NCBI RefSeq assembly: GCF_001750145.1
Contig: NZ_CP015732.1
Span: 2,046,001 to 2,110,000 of the forward strand
Length of the DNA stretch: 64,000 nt
Direction: 5' to 3'
DNA from: Arthrobacter sp. U41
GTDB lineage: Bacteria; Actinomycetota; Actinomycetes; Actinomycetales; Micrococcaceae
Made by a program: the position numbers and the translations under genes. Below, in pieces: positions 1 through 9,500 of the stretch (positions are counted from its first letter, which is position 1; the number at the start of each line of letters is the position of its first letter). The notes under the pieces are model-generated. The model did no database searches. It was not told where the DNA came from and saw only the letters and a list, made by a program, of their open reading frames with translations.

Positions 1-118
1 CAGCGGCAAGCACACTCCACCGAGGGACTTTTTGGCTGCCTCTGTGCCTGGATGCTTGCTTACGGCGGACCGGGTCTTTGATCTCTCTGACCCGAATCCG
101 ACAGCTAACTTCGCAGGC
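1..118 (+). promoter_or_regulatory. c-di-AMP (ydaO/yuaA-type) riboswitch, 3' part only
   Basis: The conserved 3' core of the ydaO-type riboswitch, GACCCGAATCCGACAGCTAAC followed by TTCGCAGGC, ends at about position 118. The same core occurs at 1216-1251 in front of the next gene. The 5' half with the GGGGGAACCA element lies before the window. It sits directly upstream of the M23 peptidase start at 138. In actinobacteria this class senses c-di-AMP and controls wall hydrolases, so it likely governs that gene. Confidence 0.85.
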
Positions 119-137
119 TCTCCAGAGAGGAACGTTT

Positions 138-959
138 TTGACCACCCAGACCGCCAGGGGCCGCCGTCGTGCGACCGGCCCTGCTCCGGAGCCCCGTCCG
201 GCCGCCGCCGTCCTGGCAGACCGCCCACGCGACGTGCACCGCGACGAACGCCGAGGCCGCCGCAGCCCGTTCCGCCAGGTAACAGAATTTGCTGCCGCCA
301 GCGGCGTTGGGCAAAAGGCCGGCATTGCCCTGGCCGCCACGGGACTGGTCCTCACCGTCACCGTCCCCGCTACGGGCCCTGTTTTGGCTACCGATGCCGG
401 CTCCGCCTCGGGTTCCATCTCGGCCGCGGTCCAGCCGGACGTCACCGCCGCCGAAGCCAAGATCGACTTCAACCGCACCGCCGTCACCACCCAGGGTGAC
501 CCGGACGGAAAGCTCAAGCAGTTGCTGAGCGCCCAGTCCGTCGGCTCGATCACCCGGGCAGCCTCCGCGGGCAGCCTCGGAGCACCCCTTGCCCAGTTGA
601 AAACCGCGTCACCCTTCGGATACCGGGTCAGCCCCATCACCGGAGGCTCCGGGGAGTTCCACCGCGGTCAGGACTACGCCGCCCAGTGCGGCACAGGCAT
701 CCTGGCTGCCGCCAGCGGCACCGTTACCTTCACCGGATGGCATCCCTACGGCGGAGGGAACCGGGTCGTGATCGACCACGGCAACGGCCTGGAGACCACG
801 TACAACCACCTGTCCTCAGCCAGCGTCAAGGTGGGCCAGCAGGTCTCCCGGGGCGACGTTGTGGCGCTGAGCGGCACCACGGGCGCCTCCACGGGCTGCC
901 ACCTCCATTTTGAGGTCATGGTCAACGGCGAAGTCGTTGACCCGACCGGCTGGCTGTAA
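138..959 (+). CDS. M23-family peptidase (LytM-like peptidoglycan endopeptidase), exported
   Basis: The product is predicted to be a 273-residue zinc metallopeptidase that cuts peptide cross-links in the cell wall. I chose the TTG at 138 because AGAGAGG lies seven bases upstream and the riboswitch ends at 118; an ATG at 78 would sit inside the riboswitch. After a basic N-terminus of about 50 residues there is one hydrophobic segment (about 60-80), fitting a signal peptide or anchor. The M23 domain fills the C-terminal 120 residues and shows the zinc motifs HRGQD and HLHFE. Basic N-terminal extensions of this kind also occur on the NlpC/P60 protein next door. Expression is expected to respond to c-di-AMP through the leader. 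Confidence 0.9.
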   Translation: MTTQTARGRRRATGPAPEPRPAAAVLADRPRDVHRDERRGRRSPFRQVTEFAAASGVGQKAGIALAATGLVLTVTVPATGPVLATDAGSASGSISAAVQPDVTAAEAKIDFNRTAVTTQGDPDGKLKQLLSAQSVGSITRAASAGSLGAPLAQLKTASPFGYRVSPITGGSGEFHRGQDYAAQCGTGILAAASGTVTFTGWHPYGGGNRVVIDHGNGLETTYNHLSSASVKVGQQVSRGDVVALSGTTGASTGCHLHFEVMVNGEVVDPTGWL

Positions 960-1008
960 CAAAGCTGATGGGACGCTCTCGCATTCTCGTGACACTCCGT
1001 GATCTGAA

Positions 1009-1038
1009 TGTGACATTGACTCTTAACTGCTGTACCGT
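1009..1038 (+). promoter_or_regulatory. Predicted promoter of the second riboswitch transcript
   Basis: TGTGAC (1009-1014) and TACCGT (1033-1038) are separated by 18 bases and lie about 45 bases before the riboswitch. The assignment is by eye and a nearby TTGACT could be an alternative -35 box. Confidence 0.4.
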
Positions 1039-1046
1039 TTGACCTA

Positions 1047-1069
1047 CGCCAACTTTTCCGAAGTTGGCG
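1047..1069 (+). other. Hairpin at the start of the riboswitch leader
   Basis: CGCCAACTT and AAGTTGGCG form a perfect nine-pair stem with a five-base loop. It starts within a few bases of the predicted transcription start. It may protect the 5' end of the leader or, less likely because no T-run follows, terminate the M23 transcript. Confidence 0.45.
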
Positions 1070-1082
1070 CTCTTGAGTGGAT

Positions 1083-1252
1083 TGCCTAACTCTGCCACCG
1101 CTCAAGGTCCTTTCGCATTACATCGTCTGGCAGGGGCGGGGGAACCAATTTTGGTCTTCGCAAGAAGGCCTTGGGGTTAAGTCGCAAAGCTTCCCAGGAA
1201 GCAGCGCGGCCGGGTGACTCCCATCCGAATCCGACAGCTCACCTCGTAGGCA
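1083..1252 (+). promoter_or_regulatory. c-di-AMP (ydaO/yuaA-type) riboswitch, complete
   Basis: All hallmarks of the class are visible in order: a 5' closing strand GCCTA (1084-1088), GGGGGAACCA in the first half, GGGGTTAAG, then GGGTGACTCC, CCGAATCCGACAGCTCAC and the closing strand TAGGC (1247-1251). The element precedes the small frame at 1271 and the NlpC/P60 gene at 1576. It is the second such element within 1.2 kb. Confidence 0.93.
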
Positions 1253-1270
1253 TTGGGAGAGGCTACTTTC

Positions 1271-1474
1271 GTGTCTTCACGCCACAATGCTGCGCATCAC
1301 CGCGCTTGCGCGGCTCTTACGAGCCCGCTGAAATCCAACGTCCGTGTCGCCCTTCGTGGTGCCCGGAACGGATTTCGCGCGGCCGACTCAATCTCTGCCG
1401 AGTCCGGCCCGCAGGCCAAGCACCTGCACGCAGTTCCCGCTTTTGGCGCGTCTTCGCAGTACACCCTTCGCTAA
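1271..1474 (+). CDS. Possible 67-residue small protein between riboswitch and NlpC/P60 gene
   Basis: A GTG at 1271 follows GGAGAGG with a seven-base spacer. This is the same geometry as the TTG start of the M23 gene after its own riboswitch. The frame runs to a TAA at 1472 and encodes a basic, histidine- and arginine-rich polypeptide with no transmembrane segment or domain I recognise. It lies where the first gene of a riboswitch transcript is expected, so it may be a real small protein or a translated leader that couples to the downstream hydrolase. Homology data would decide; I cannot assign a function. Confidence 0.45.
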   Translation: MSSRHNAAHHRACAALTSPLKSNVRVALRGARNGFRAADSISAESGPQAKHLHAVPAFGASSQYTLR

Positions 1475-1575
1475 GTAACCCATTTCGGGGCGATCCGGCG
1501 TACCCCCAAGATGCCGGAGCGTCCTCAGCCTGCGCCCAAAAGGCGCGGACCCAGGATCACGAAAGAGAGAACTTA

Positions 1576-2319
1576 ATGACTACTCGTGCAAACGCACGGC
1601 ACCGCGCCGAGGTCACCAAGACCAACTCGCTGGCCGTCATTGCCAAGGCTGTCGGCGACAACGCCGGCGGCATGGGTCGCCAGGCCGCAGTTATCGCTGC
1701 CGCTTCCGGCCTCGTCCTGACCAGCGGTATCGCAGCCAACGCTGCCGAGGCCAACGTCCAGCGGGAATCCACCTCCGCTTCCACGCTCGAAGTCCAGTCG
1801 GCCGCCCCGGCGACCATCTCGGCTGCTTCCACCATCGCGATCTCCTACGAGAAGCCGGCTGTCACCACCACCCCGGCCCCCGTTGTCGAGGCCCCGAAGC
1901 CGGTCGTCAAGGTCCAGGAAGCCCCCGCGGCGAAGACCGTCACCACCAAGACCGCCAGCACCCAGGTAGGCGCCACCGCGCCCGCCAGCGCCCCGGCCGC
2001 GACCATCGCCGCGGCTGCCTACGCCCAGATCGGTGTCGGCCAGGACTGCACCGCACTCGCCACGAACGCCCTGGCTGCTGCGGGCATCAACTACCACGGC
2101 TGGCCGGCAGGTTACCTGTCCCTCGGCCGCACCGTGAGCGCCGGAGAGGCACGCTCCGGCGACCTCGCGTACTACCAGAACGGTGGCGCCGGCCTGGCCC
2201 ACATCGCTGTTTACGTCGGCAACGGCATGGCCGTTCACGGCGGCTGGAACGGCGGGACCACATCCCTGCAGAGCGTCAACGTCGGCTCCGGCCCGGTCTT
2301 CATCCGCGTCGGCGGCTAA
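1576..2319 (+). CDS. NlpC/P60-family cell-wall hydrolase, secreted
   Basis: The 247-residue product has a basic N-terminus, a hydrophobic export segment (about 35-57, ending near ANA-A), a long Ala/Pro/Val/Thr linker (about 60-140) and a C-terminal NlpC/P60 fold. The likely catalytic cysteine is C158 in the motif GQDCTAL and the histidine is about H209 in LAHIAVYVG. Enzymes of this family cleave peptide stems of peptidoglycan. The frame is open back to 1171, but that part overlaps the riboswitch, and ATG 1576 has the AGAGAG ribosome site and the expected N-terminus. A strong terminator follows. Confidence 0.9.
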   Translation: MTTRANARHRAEVTKTNSLAVIAKAVGDNAGGMGRQAAVIAAASGLVLTSGIAANAAEANVQRESTSASTLEVQSAAPATISAASTIAISYEKPAVTTTPAPVVEAPKPVVKVQEAPAAKTVTTKTASTQVGATAPASAPAATIAAAAYAQIGVGQDCTALATNALAAAGINYHGWPAGYLSLGRTVSAGEARSGDLAYYQNGGAGLAHIAVYVGNGMAVHGGWNGGTTSLQSVNVGSGPVFIRVGG

Positions 2320-2340
2320 GACAGCAGCTAAAAGCACCAC

Positions 2341-2372
2341 AAAGGACCCCCGCCACTCGGCGGGGGTCCTTT
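2341..2372 (+). terminator. Rho-independent terminator after the NlpC/P60 gene
   Basis: AAAGGACCCCCGCC and GGCGGGGGTCCTTT form a perfect 14-pair stem around the loop ACTC. Confidence 0.92.
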
Positions 2373-2541
2373 GCGTTGCCGCAAGATGAACTTCAGCCGG
2401 CACAGCCGGCGGCCGGCAAAAAAAGATTCGGTGAAACGGCACCTCCGTGTTTACTCTTGTTTTGTCGATCCATAGCCCGACCATGCAGAGGGCAGCCGGC
2501 CCTCGTGCCACTGGCGGGTGCGGCCGTGAAGAGGTATGCGG

Positions 2542-3042
2542 ATGCGCACTCTCGTTCTGAATGCTGGATATGAACCGCTGGCGGTTGTGACCTTCCGCCG
2601 GGCGCTCGTCCTTGTGCTGACCGGAAAGGCCAGCGTCGTGGCGGAAGGCGACGATCCTGTCGTCGGGCCGCAGGACGTCCTTGGCCGGCCCTCGGTGATT
2701 CTTTTGCACCGTTACATCAGGCCCCGGTACAACACCATAACGGCGGTCAGCCGCCGCGGTGTGCTGCGCCGGGACGGACACCGTTGCGCCTACTGCGGCA
2801 AAGCCGCCCACACCATCGATCACATCCAGCCCAAATCCAGGGGCGGTGCGGATTCCTGGGAAAACCTCGTCGCGGCCTGCCTGCGCTGCAACAACGCCAA
2901 AGGCGACCACACCCCGGGGGAAATGGGGTGGAAGCTCAGCTTCAGCCCTGCGCCCCCACGGGGAACAACCTGGCAGATCAAGGAGCTGGAGAAGCCGACC
3001 CCGGCCTGGGACCCTTTCCTGCTGCCGGAATCAGCTGCCTGA
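2542..3042 (+). CDS. HNH endonuclease-domain protein
   Basis: This 166-residue protein begins MRTLVLNAGYEPL, typical of a widespread actinobacterial HNH family. Residues about 70-125 hold the HNH core: a zinc pair CAYC, then DHIQPKSRGG, WENLVAAC and the second pair CLRC followed by NNAKGD. ATG 2542 is preferred over ATG 2536 because the GAAGAGG ribosome site is eight bases upstream of the former and only two from the latter. Its biological role is unknown; homologues are usually stand-alone chromosomal genes rather than parts of a restriction system, and no methylase is nearby. Confidence 0.88.
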   Translation: MRTLVLNAGYEPLAVVTFRRALVLVLTGKASVVAEGDDPVVGPQDVLGRPSVILLHRYIRPRYNTITAVSRRGVLRRDGHRCAYCGKAAHTIDHIQPKSRGGADSWENLVAACLRCNNAKGDHTPGEMGWKLSFSPAPPRGTTWQIKELEKPTPAWDPFLLPESAA

Positions 3043-3106
3043 AACGGCCCGCCGCGCCTGGCCATCGGTGCCTGGCCGCCGGCCCGGACCGCGCTAGGCT
3101 GGGCCG

Positions 3107-3763
3107 GTGGAATTTGATGCTGTCATTCTCGCCGGGGGGAGGTCCTCCCGCCTGGGGGGTGTGCCCAAGGGCGGTCTGCTGCACGACGGCGCCACCCTGC
3201 TGGAGCGTGCCCTCCGGGCCGCCCGCGGTGCGGCGGCAACCGCCGTCGTCGGGCCCGACCCGGGGAATCTGCCGGAAGGTGTGCTGAGCTGCCGGGAGGA
3301 CCCGCCGTTTGCCGGACCCGCTGCCGCCATCGCGGCAGGACTCGCCGCCCTCGAACGGCACCGGGGCCGGGATCCCCTTCACCGGACTGCCGCCCCCTAT
3401 ACCCTCGTCCTCGCCTGCGACATGCCACGGGCCGGCGCCGCCGTCCGGGCGCTGCTGGAGGCGGCCGCGGAAGGCGCGCCGGAGGACGGGCTGGCGGCGG
3501 TGTCCGCCGACGGACGCCGGCAACCCCTGGTGGGTTTATATAACACGGCCGCGCTACAACGCAGGACTGCGGAAGCGGCCCAACGGGGCGCGCTCGAAAA
3601 TGCCTCGGTATTCGCCCTTCTTGCTAGGCTGGAGGTGCGGGAAGTCAACGTCCCCGCAGGGTCCACGGACGATGTGGATACCTGGGACGATGCCTCCGCA
3701 TTAGGGGTGACCCGCCCTCCCGGCGGTCATGGCAGCGACAGCCACGACCGCGGCAGCCAGTGA
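3107..3763 (+). CDS. mobA: MobA-like molybdenum cofactor guanylyltransferase
   Basis: The 218-residue protein starts at GTG 3107 and carries the nucleotidyltransferase signature LAGGRSSRLGG followed by PKG at residues 8-22. LVLACDMPRA at about 100-110 is the metal-binding aspartate region of MobA-like enzymes. The reaction is addition of GMP from GTP to molybdopterin. It is the first gene of a molybdenum group with DUF6457, moeA and fdhD on the same strand. It could instead be a MocA-type cytidylyltransferase, but the context with fdhD fits MobA. Confidence 0.82.
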   Translation: MEFDAVILAGGRSSRLGGVPKGGLLHDGATLLERALRAARGAAATAVVGPDPGNLPEGVLSCREDPPFAGPAAAIAAGLAALERHRGRDPLHRTAAPYTLVLACDMPRAGAAVRALLEAAAEGAPEDGLAAVSADGRRQPLVGLYNTAALQRRTAEAAQRGALENASVFALLARLEVREVNVPAGSTDDVDTWDDASALGVTRPPGGHGSDSHDRGSQ

Positions 3764-3815
3764 TCTGGCGTCCGGCCCGGGACTCCCCAGCTGAACTCGA
3801 CCTTGGAGGCAAACG

Positions 3816-4103
3816 GTGAAAAGCCAGGATGAAACATTGGAAGACTGGTGCCGTGCCCTGCTTCAGGCCCTGGAACTGGAAGACGTCGAGGTTGACGTGA
3901 ACGAGATCCTGGCCCTGGCCGGTGTGGCGGCGCACTCCATTGTGCGCCCTGCCGCTCCCTTGACGACGTTCATCGCCGGCTTCGCGGCAGGCCTGGCCTC
4001 CGGCTCCGGACAGGCCACGGATGCCGTCTCGATGCAGGCAGCGATGGGCGTAGCCCGCAAACTCGCCACGGACTACGCAGCCAGCGAAGCCCCCGGGGCA
4101 TGA
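3816..4103 (+). CDS. DUF6457 protein, molybdopterin-associated
   Basis: This 95-residue, mostly helical protein starts at GTG 3816 behind GGAGG with a seven-base gap. It matches the DUF6457 pattern: an N-terminal LEDWCRAL helix, an acidic central part and an Ala/Gly-rich C-terminal half. Its stop overlaps the moeA start by four bases (ATGA), so the two are translationally coupled. The biochemical role is unknown; constant linkage to mobA and moeA suggests a part in cofactor maturation. Confidence 0.8.
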   Translation: MKSQDETLEDWCRALLQALELEDVEVDVNEILALAGVAAHSIVRPAAPLTTFIAGFAAGLASGSGQATDAVSMQAAMGVARKLATDYAASEAPGA

Positions 4104-5467
4104 CACCTGCGCCCCACCGGCACCTTGCACACACCTGGCAGGAAGCCTGGCAGCTGGCCTTCGACTGCGCATCTCCCATCCCCGCCGCCCCTGTCGCCCT
4201 CCGCGAGGCCCTGGGACGGACACTCGCCGCGGATGTCGAGGCGCTCGTTGACCTGCCGCACTACGCCTCCTCCGCCATGGACGGCTGGGCCGTCAACGGC
4301 AGCGGACCCTGGATCCTCGCGGAACCCGGCCAGCGGCTGGCTCCCCATCAGGCCAGTCCGATCGTCACGGGCGGACTGATTCCTCCCGGGGCGAAGGCCG
4401 TGCTCCGCAGCGAAAGCGGCACCATCGGCAGCGATGAGGACGGTCTGCCGGTCCTGCTGCTCGCCGGCGCCGCCAAGCCCGGCGAGCCGCGAAACGGCGA
4501 GCACATCCGGAAGGCCGGAGAGGAAGCCGCCGCCGGCGATGTTCTGATCAAAAGCGGTACCCTGCTCAACCCCGCCCACCTGGCCCTCGCGGCCGTCGCC
4601 GGCCACGACGCCCTCCCGGTGCTGGGCAAAGCCCTGGTCCGACTGGTGTTCACCGGCTCCGAGGTGGTCACCGCGGGGATTCCGCAGCCGGGGGAAGTGC
4701 GGGACACCTTCGGTCCCCAGCTCGCCGGCGTCGTGGAGATGCTCGGGGGAATCTGCGCCGGTGAAACGAAAATTGGCGACAGCTACGCTGAATGGCTCGC
4801 GGCGCTCGAGGACACCGACCCGGCGGAGGGCATCGGGGCAGCAGCCGCGGGGCAGTTCCTGGCGCGTTCCGCCGCTGAGCTGCTGCCGGCCGACGTGGTC
4901 ATCACCACGGGCGGCACCGGTCCGTCCGGCACGGACCACCTGCGGCGTTCGGTCGCCGAGCTCGGCGGACGCCTGCTCATCGACGGTATCGCCATGCGGC
5001 CCGGCCATCCGGCCGTCCTCGCTGAACTGCCGGACGGCAGGTTCATCATCGGGCTGCCGGGCAACCCGCTCGCGGCCATGATGGCGTTGTCAACCATCGG
5101 GGCCCCGCTCCTGGCGGCGCTGGGGCACCGGAGCCTGCCTCCCGTCACCGAGGTTCCCTGCGGCGCCATGATCGAACCGGACCCCGGCCGGACCCGGCTG
5201 ATGCCGTTCCGGCTCCTCTACGGTATGGCCTCCCCGGCCCGGCACACCGGCCCGGGCATGATGCGCGGGCTGGCCGCAGCCGACGGCGTCCTGGTGGTCC
5301 CGCCGCATGGAGTGCAGCTGGGGGAACTTGTCCCCGCCTTCGCCCTTCCCTGGGGTGCCGCCCTTCCGGACCTCGCCGCGGGGAAGGACAAGCCTGCCCC
5401 GAAACGGACCGCCCGGAAGCCCGCCGGTACCGGCGGCTCCGTGGACTGGAGTGAATTGCTGGGGTAG
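4100..5467 (+). CDS. moeA: Molybdopterin molybdenumtransferase MoeA
   Basis: The 455-residue product inserts molybdate into adenylylated molybdopterin. The N-terminal MoeA domains show ALGRTLAADVEA and the typical LPHYASSAMDGWAV; the central MoCF-binding domain has TTGGTGPSGTDHL and the loop GLPGNPLAAMM; the C-terminal beta domain follows. Length is somewhat above the usual 400-420 because of a basic C-terminal tail after residue 430. It begins inside the DUF6457 stop codon. Confidence 0.93.
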   Translation: MTPAPHRHLAHTWQEAWQLAFDCASPIPAAPVALREALGRTLAADVEALVDLPHYASSAMDGWAVNGSGPWILAEPGQRLAPHQASPIVTGGLIPPGAKAVLRSESGTIGSDEDGLPVLLLAGAAKPGEPRNGEHIRKAGEEAAAGDVLIKSGTLLNPAHLALAAVAGHDALPVLGKALVRLVFTGSEVVTAGIPQPGEVRDTFGPQLAGVVEMLGGICAGETKIGDSYAEWLAALEDTDPAEGIGAAAAGQFLARSAAELLPADVVITTGGTGPSGTDHLRRSVAELGGRLLIDGIAMRPGHPAVLAELPDGRFIIGLPGNPLAAMMALSTIGAPLLAALGHRSLPPVTEVPCGAMIEPDPGRTRLMPFRLLYGMASPARHTGPGMMRGLAAADGVLVVPPHGVQLGELVPAFALPWGAALPDLAAGKDKPAPKRTARKPAGTGGSVDWSELLG

Positions 5468-5543
5468 TGCCCGGTCTTGAACGCGCGCTGGCCACCCGGC
5501 CAAGTGCTTGCCATGATGGAATTATGTTGGTTAGGAGTACCTG

Positions 5544-6419
5544 ATGGGCCGCGTCACGCAGCGCCGCAAGGTGCACAAATATGTCCTGGACGGATCGCCC
5601 CAGGCTCTCGAGTTCCCGGTCCGGCACCGGGAGGACGTACTCGCCGTTGAGGAGCCGCTGGAGATCCGGCTCGACCGCCTTTCCTTCTCCGTCACCATGC
5701 GGACCCCGGGGAACGATTTTGACCTGGTGGCGGGCTTCCTCGTCTCCGAAGGCATCATCTGGAGCCCCGAACAGCTCGTTTCGCTGCGGTTTTGCGCGGG
5801 GGAGGACGAGGACGGCGTCCAGACCTTCAACGTGGTGGAGGCCCAGCTGAGGCCCGACGTCGTCCGGCCGGACACCGGGCGGAACGTGTTCACCTCCAGC
5901 TCCTGCGGCATCTGCGGCACGGATTCCATTGAAGCCGTGCACAAGTCCTCGCATTTCAGCCCGGCAGAGGACCCGCTGATGGTCCCAATCACCACCCTCG
6001 CGTCCCTCCCGGACCGGCTCCGGGAAGCCCAGGCCGTCTTCGACGTCACCGGCGGCGTGCATGCCGCCGGCCTGTTCCGGATCGCTGACGACGGTTCCGC
6101 CGAACTGCTGTGCGTGCGCGAGGACGTGGGCCGCCACAATGCCGTGGACAAGGTGGTCGGCTGGGCCCTCCGCGAAGGTATGCTGCCGCTGCGCGGAACC
6201 GTGCTCCAGGTCTCCGGGCGGGCGTCCTTTGAACTGGTGCAGAAGGCGGCCCTGGCCGGCATCCCCGTCCTGGCCGCGGTCAGCGCGCCGTCGAGCCTGG
6301 CTGTCGAACTGGCCGAGGCGAGCGGCATCACGCTGGCCGGGTTCAGCCGCGGCACGTCGCTGAATGTGTATGCGGGCCAGACCCGCGTGGGCGGGGTGCC
6401 CGCACCCGTAGGTGGGTAG
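5544..6419 (+). CDS. fdhD: Formate dehydrogenase accessory sulfurtransferase FdhD
   Basis: FdhD moves sulfur from IscS to the molybdenum cofactor of formate dehydrogenase. The 291-residue sequence shows the pair of cysteines in SSSCGICGTDSIE, the FDVTGGVHAAGLF strand and the CVREDVGRHNAVDKVVG motif of the family, with RASFELVQKAALAGIP near the C-terminus. ATG 5544 follows AGGAG with a good spacer. It lies 76 bases after moeA and completes the molybdenum group; the formate dehydrogenase itself is not in the window. Confidence 0.95.
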   Translation: MGRVTQRRKVHKYVLDGSPQALEFPVRHREDVLAVEEPLEIRLDRLSFSVTMRTPGNDFDLVAGFLVSEGIIWSPEQLVSLRFCAGEDEDGVQTFNVVEAQLRPDVVRPDTGRNVFTSSSCGICGTDSIEAVHKSSHFSPAEDPLMVPITTLASLPDRLREAQAVFDVTGGVHAAGLFRIADDGSAELLCVREDVGRHNAVDKVVGWALREGMLPLRGTVLQVSGRASFELVQKAALAGIPVLAAVSAPSSLAVELAEASGITLAGFSRGTSLNVYAGQTRVGGVPAPVGG

Positions 6420-6522
6420 CGTCCGCCGGATCCCCCTTGGTTTGGGGCCAGCGGCGCCGTAAGTTTTATCCATCGATTGGACGCCTTTCTGCGTCATTCA
6501 CGCCAGCGCTAAGAGGGACACA

Positions 6523-9500
6523 TTGCACGACGACCGCCGTCTCACGGAAGTCCGGCTTGACCGTTTTGTTCGCGAACGCATCGTCCCCGCGGTCTATCCG
6601 CGCAGCGTGCCGCTCACCCTGAGCAGCTGGGATGTCCCGGATGAACCGGTGCCGGCACTGGAGGCTCTCAAGCAGCAGTTCACGCCGCAGGAGCACGGTG
6701 CTGCCTGGGGGCGGCCGTGGAGCACCAAATGGTTGCGCCTGCAGGGGCAGGTCCCGGACGCCTGGGGCACGGCGGCGGACACCTCAGTGGAAATCATCGT
6801 GGATCTGGGTTTCAGCGGCGACCTTCCCGGCTTTCAATGCGAAGGAATCGCCTGGCGGCCGGACGGTACGATCGTGAAAGCCATCTCCCCGCGCAACCAG
6901 TACATCCCGCTGAAGCTCCTGGGCAGCGGGATGTCCGTCGATTTTTACGTGGAGGCGGCCGCCAACCCCGATCTGTCGCAGGGGTGGACCTTCGCAGCCA
7001 CGCCGTACGGCGACAAAGCGACCTCGGGCAACGAACCCAAATACCGGCTCGGCAGGATCCTCATCGCCGAACTCAACCAGACCGTCTGGGAACTGCAACA
7101 GGACATCTGGACCCTCAACGGACTCATGCACGAACTGCCGATGGAACTGCCCCGCCGGCACGAAATCCTGCGCGCGCTGGAACGGATGCTGGACGTCATG
7201 GATCCCGATGACGTACCGGGCACGGCAGGCGCGGGACGTGAGGCCCTCGCCGGGGTCCTGGCCCGGCCGGCCTACGCCTCGGCACACCACCTGCTGGCCA
7301 CCGGACACGCCCACATCGACTCCGCCTGGCTCTGGCCGGTCCGCGAAACCATCCGCAAATGCGCCCGCACCTTCTCCAACGTGGTGGCGCTGATGGACGA
7401 GGATCCCGGGTTCGTGTTTTCCTGCTCCTCGGCCCAGCAGCTCGACTGGATCAAGGAGCTGTATCCGGAGCTTTTCGGGCGGATCCGGGAGAAGGTCAAA
7501 ACCGGCCAGTTTGTCCTCGTGGGCGGCATGTGGGTCGAGTCGGACACCAACATGCCCGGCGGCGAGGCCATTGCCCGCCAGTTCCTGGAGGGAAAGAGCT
7601 TTTTCCTGGCCGAATTCGGCGTCGAATGTGAGGAAGCGTGGCTCCCGGACACCTTCGGCTATTCGGCTGCCATGCCGCAGATCGTCAAGTCCGCGGGCAG
7701 CAAGTGGTTCCTGACCCAGAAGATCTCCTGGAACCAGGTCAACCGGATGCCGCACCACAGCTTCAACTGGGAAGGCATTGACGGCACCCGGGTCTTCACG
7801 CATTTCCCGCCGGTGGACAGCTACAGCTCCGAACTCAGCGGACGGGAGCTCGCCCACGCCGAGCGGAATTACCGGGACCACGGCCGCGGCACCACCTCGC
7901 TGGTGCCGTTTGGCTACGGCGACGGCGGCGGCGGACCCACCCGGGAGATGCTGGCGGCGGCGCGCCGCACCGCGGACCTCGAGGGATCGCCGAAGGTGGA
8001 GCTCGGCTCGGCCGCGACCTTCTTCGCCCGGGCCGAGGCCGAGTACGAAGCGCTGCCCGTCTGGGTTGGTGAGATGTACCTTGAACTTCACCGCGGCACG
8101 TACACCAGCCAGGCGAGGACCAAACTGGGCAACCGGCGCAGCGAACACCTGCTGCGGGAGGCCGAACTCTGGTGCGCCACGGCCGCCGTGCGCACCGGGT
8201 TCAGCTACCCGGCGGCAGAGCTCAAGCGGCTCTGGCGTTTGGTGCTGCTGCAGCAGTTCCACGACATCCTCCCGGGCAGCTCCATCGCGTGGGTGCACCA
8301 GGACGCCGAGCGGAACTACGCCGCCGTCGGCAGCCAACTGGAGGCGATCATCGCCGACGCCGCCGGTGCGTTGCTGGGTGCCGGGGACACCGATTTCCTG
8401 CTCAACGCCGCCCCGCACCGGCGCGCCGGCGTCGCCCCGCTCGGCGCGGCCGAGCCGGTCATTGCCGGTCAGCCGGTGCTGGCCACCGAGGAGGGCGGCG
8501 GCTTCATACTGGACAACGGGATCATCCGCGCCGTCATCAACGCCGAGGGCCTGCTGGAATCCCTGGTCGACTATGCCAGCGGGCGAGACGCGATCGCTCC
8601 CGGGCAGTACGGGAACCTGCTGGAGCTTCACCGGGACACCCCCAACGAATGGGATGCCTGGGACATCGACGCCTTCTACCGCCGCAACGTCGTCCGGCTG
8701 ACCGCCGCGCGCTCGCTGGCGGTGGAACGCAGCGGCCGGGACGCCGCCGTCGTGGTGGAACGGCTGGCAGGCGCTTCAGCGGTGACACAGCGGATCTCGC
8801 TGGAGGCAGGTGCCGGTTCGCTGGCGATTTCGACCGCGGTGGACTGGCAGGAAAGCGAAAAGCTGCTCAAGCTCGGATTCGCGCTCGATGTCCGGGCGGA
8901 CCGCTCGGCGTCGGAGACCCAGTTCGGCCATGTGTTCCGCCCGACGCATCTCAACACCTCCTGGGAGGCGGCGAAGTTCGAGATCTGCGCCCACCGGTGG
9001 ATCCATGTCGCCGAGCCCGGCTACGGGGTGGCGGTGTCCAACTCATCAACGTACGGCCATGACGTCACCCGGAATATCCGGGAGGACGACGGCGGGACGA
9101 CCACCACCGTGCGGCTCTCGCTGCTGCGCGCGCCCAAGTTCCCGGACCCGGGGGCTGACCGGGGCCGGCACGAATTGAACGTGACTATCCGGCCAGGTGC
9201 CAGCATCGCTGACGCCGTCGAAGAGGGCTACCGCACGAACCTGGCGCCGCGGGTGCTCACGGGCGCCCACGGCGCGGAACCGCTCCTGACGGTTTCCAAC
9301 CCGGCCCTGGTCGTGGAAGCCGTGAAGCTGGCCGAAGATGGCTCGGGCGATGTGATCGTGCGGATCTATGAATCACTGGGGGAGCGGTCCGCCGGGATCG
9401 TGGGCGCCAACTTCGCTGTCCGCGGCGTCCATTCCGTGGATCTGCTGGAGCGTGCGGCGGCTGCACCGGGCGTGACTGCGGCGGGGGACTCGGCGGAACT

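Noticed and set aside
1171..1575. N-terminal extension of the NlpC/P60 frame
   Set aside because: The extension would be translated from the riboswitch and lacks a ribosome site; the 1576 start has an export segment at the correct distance.
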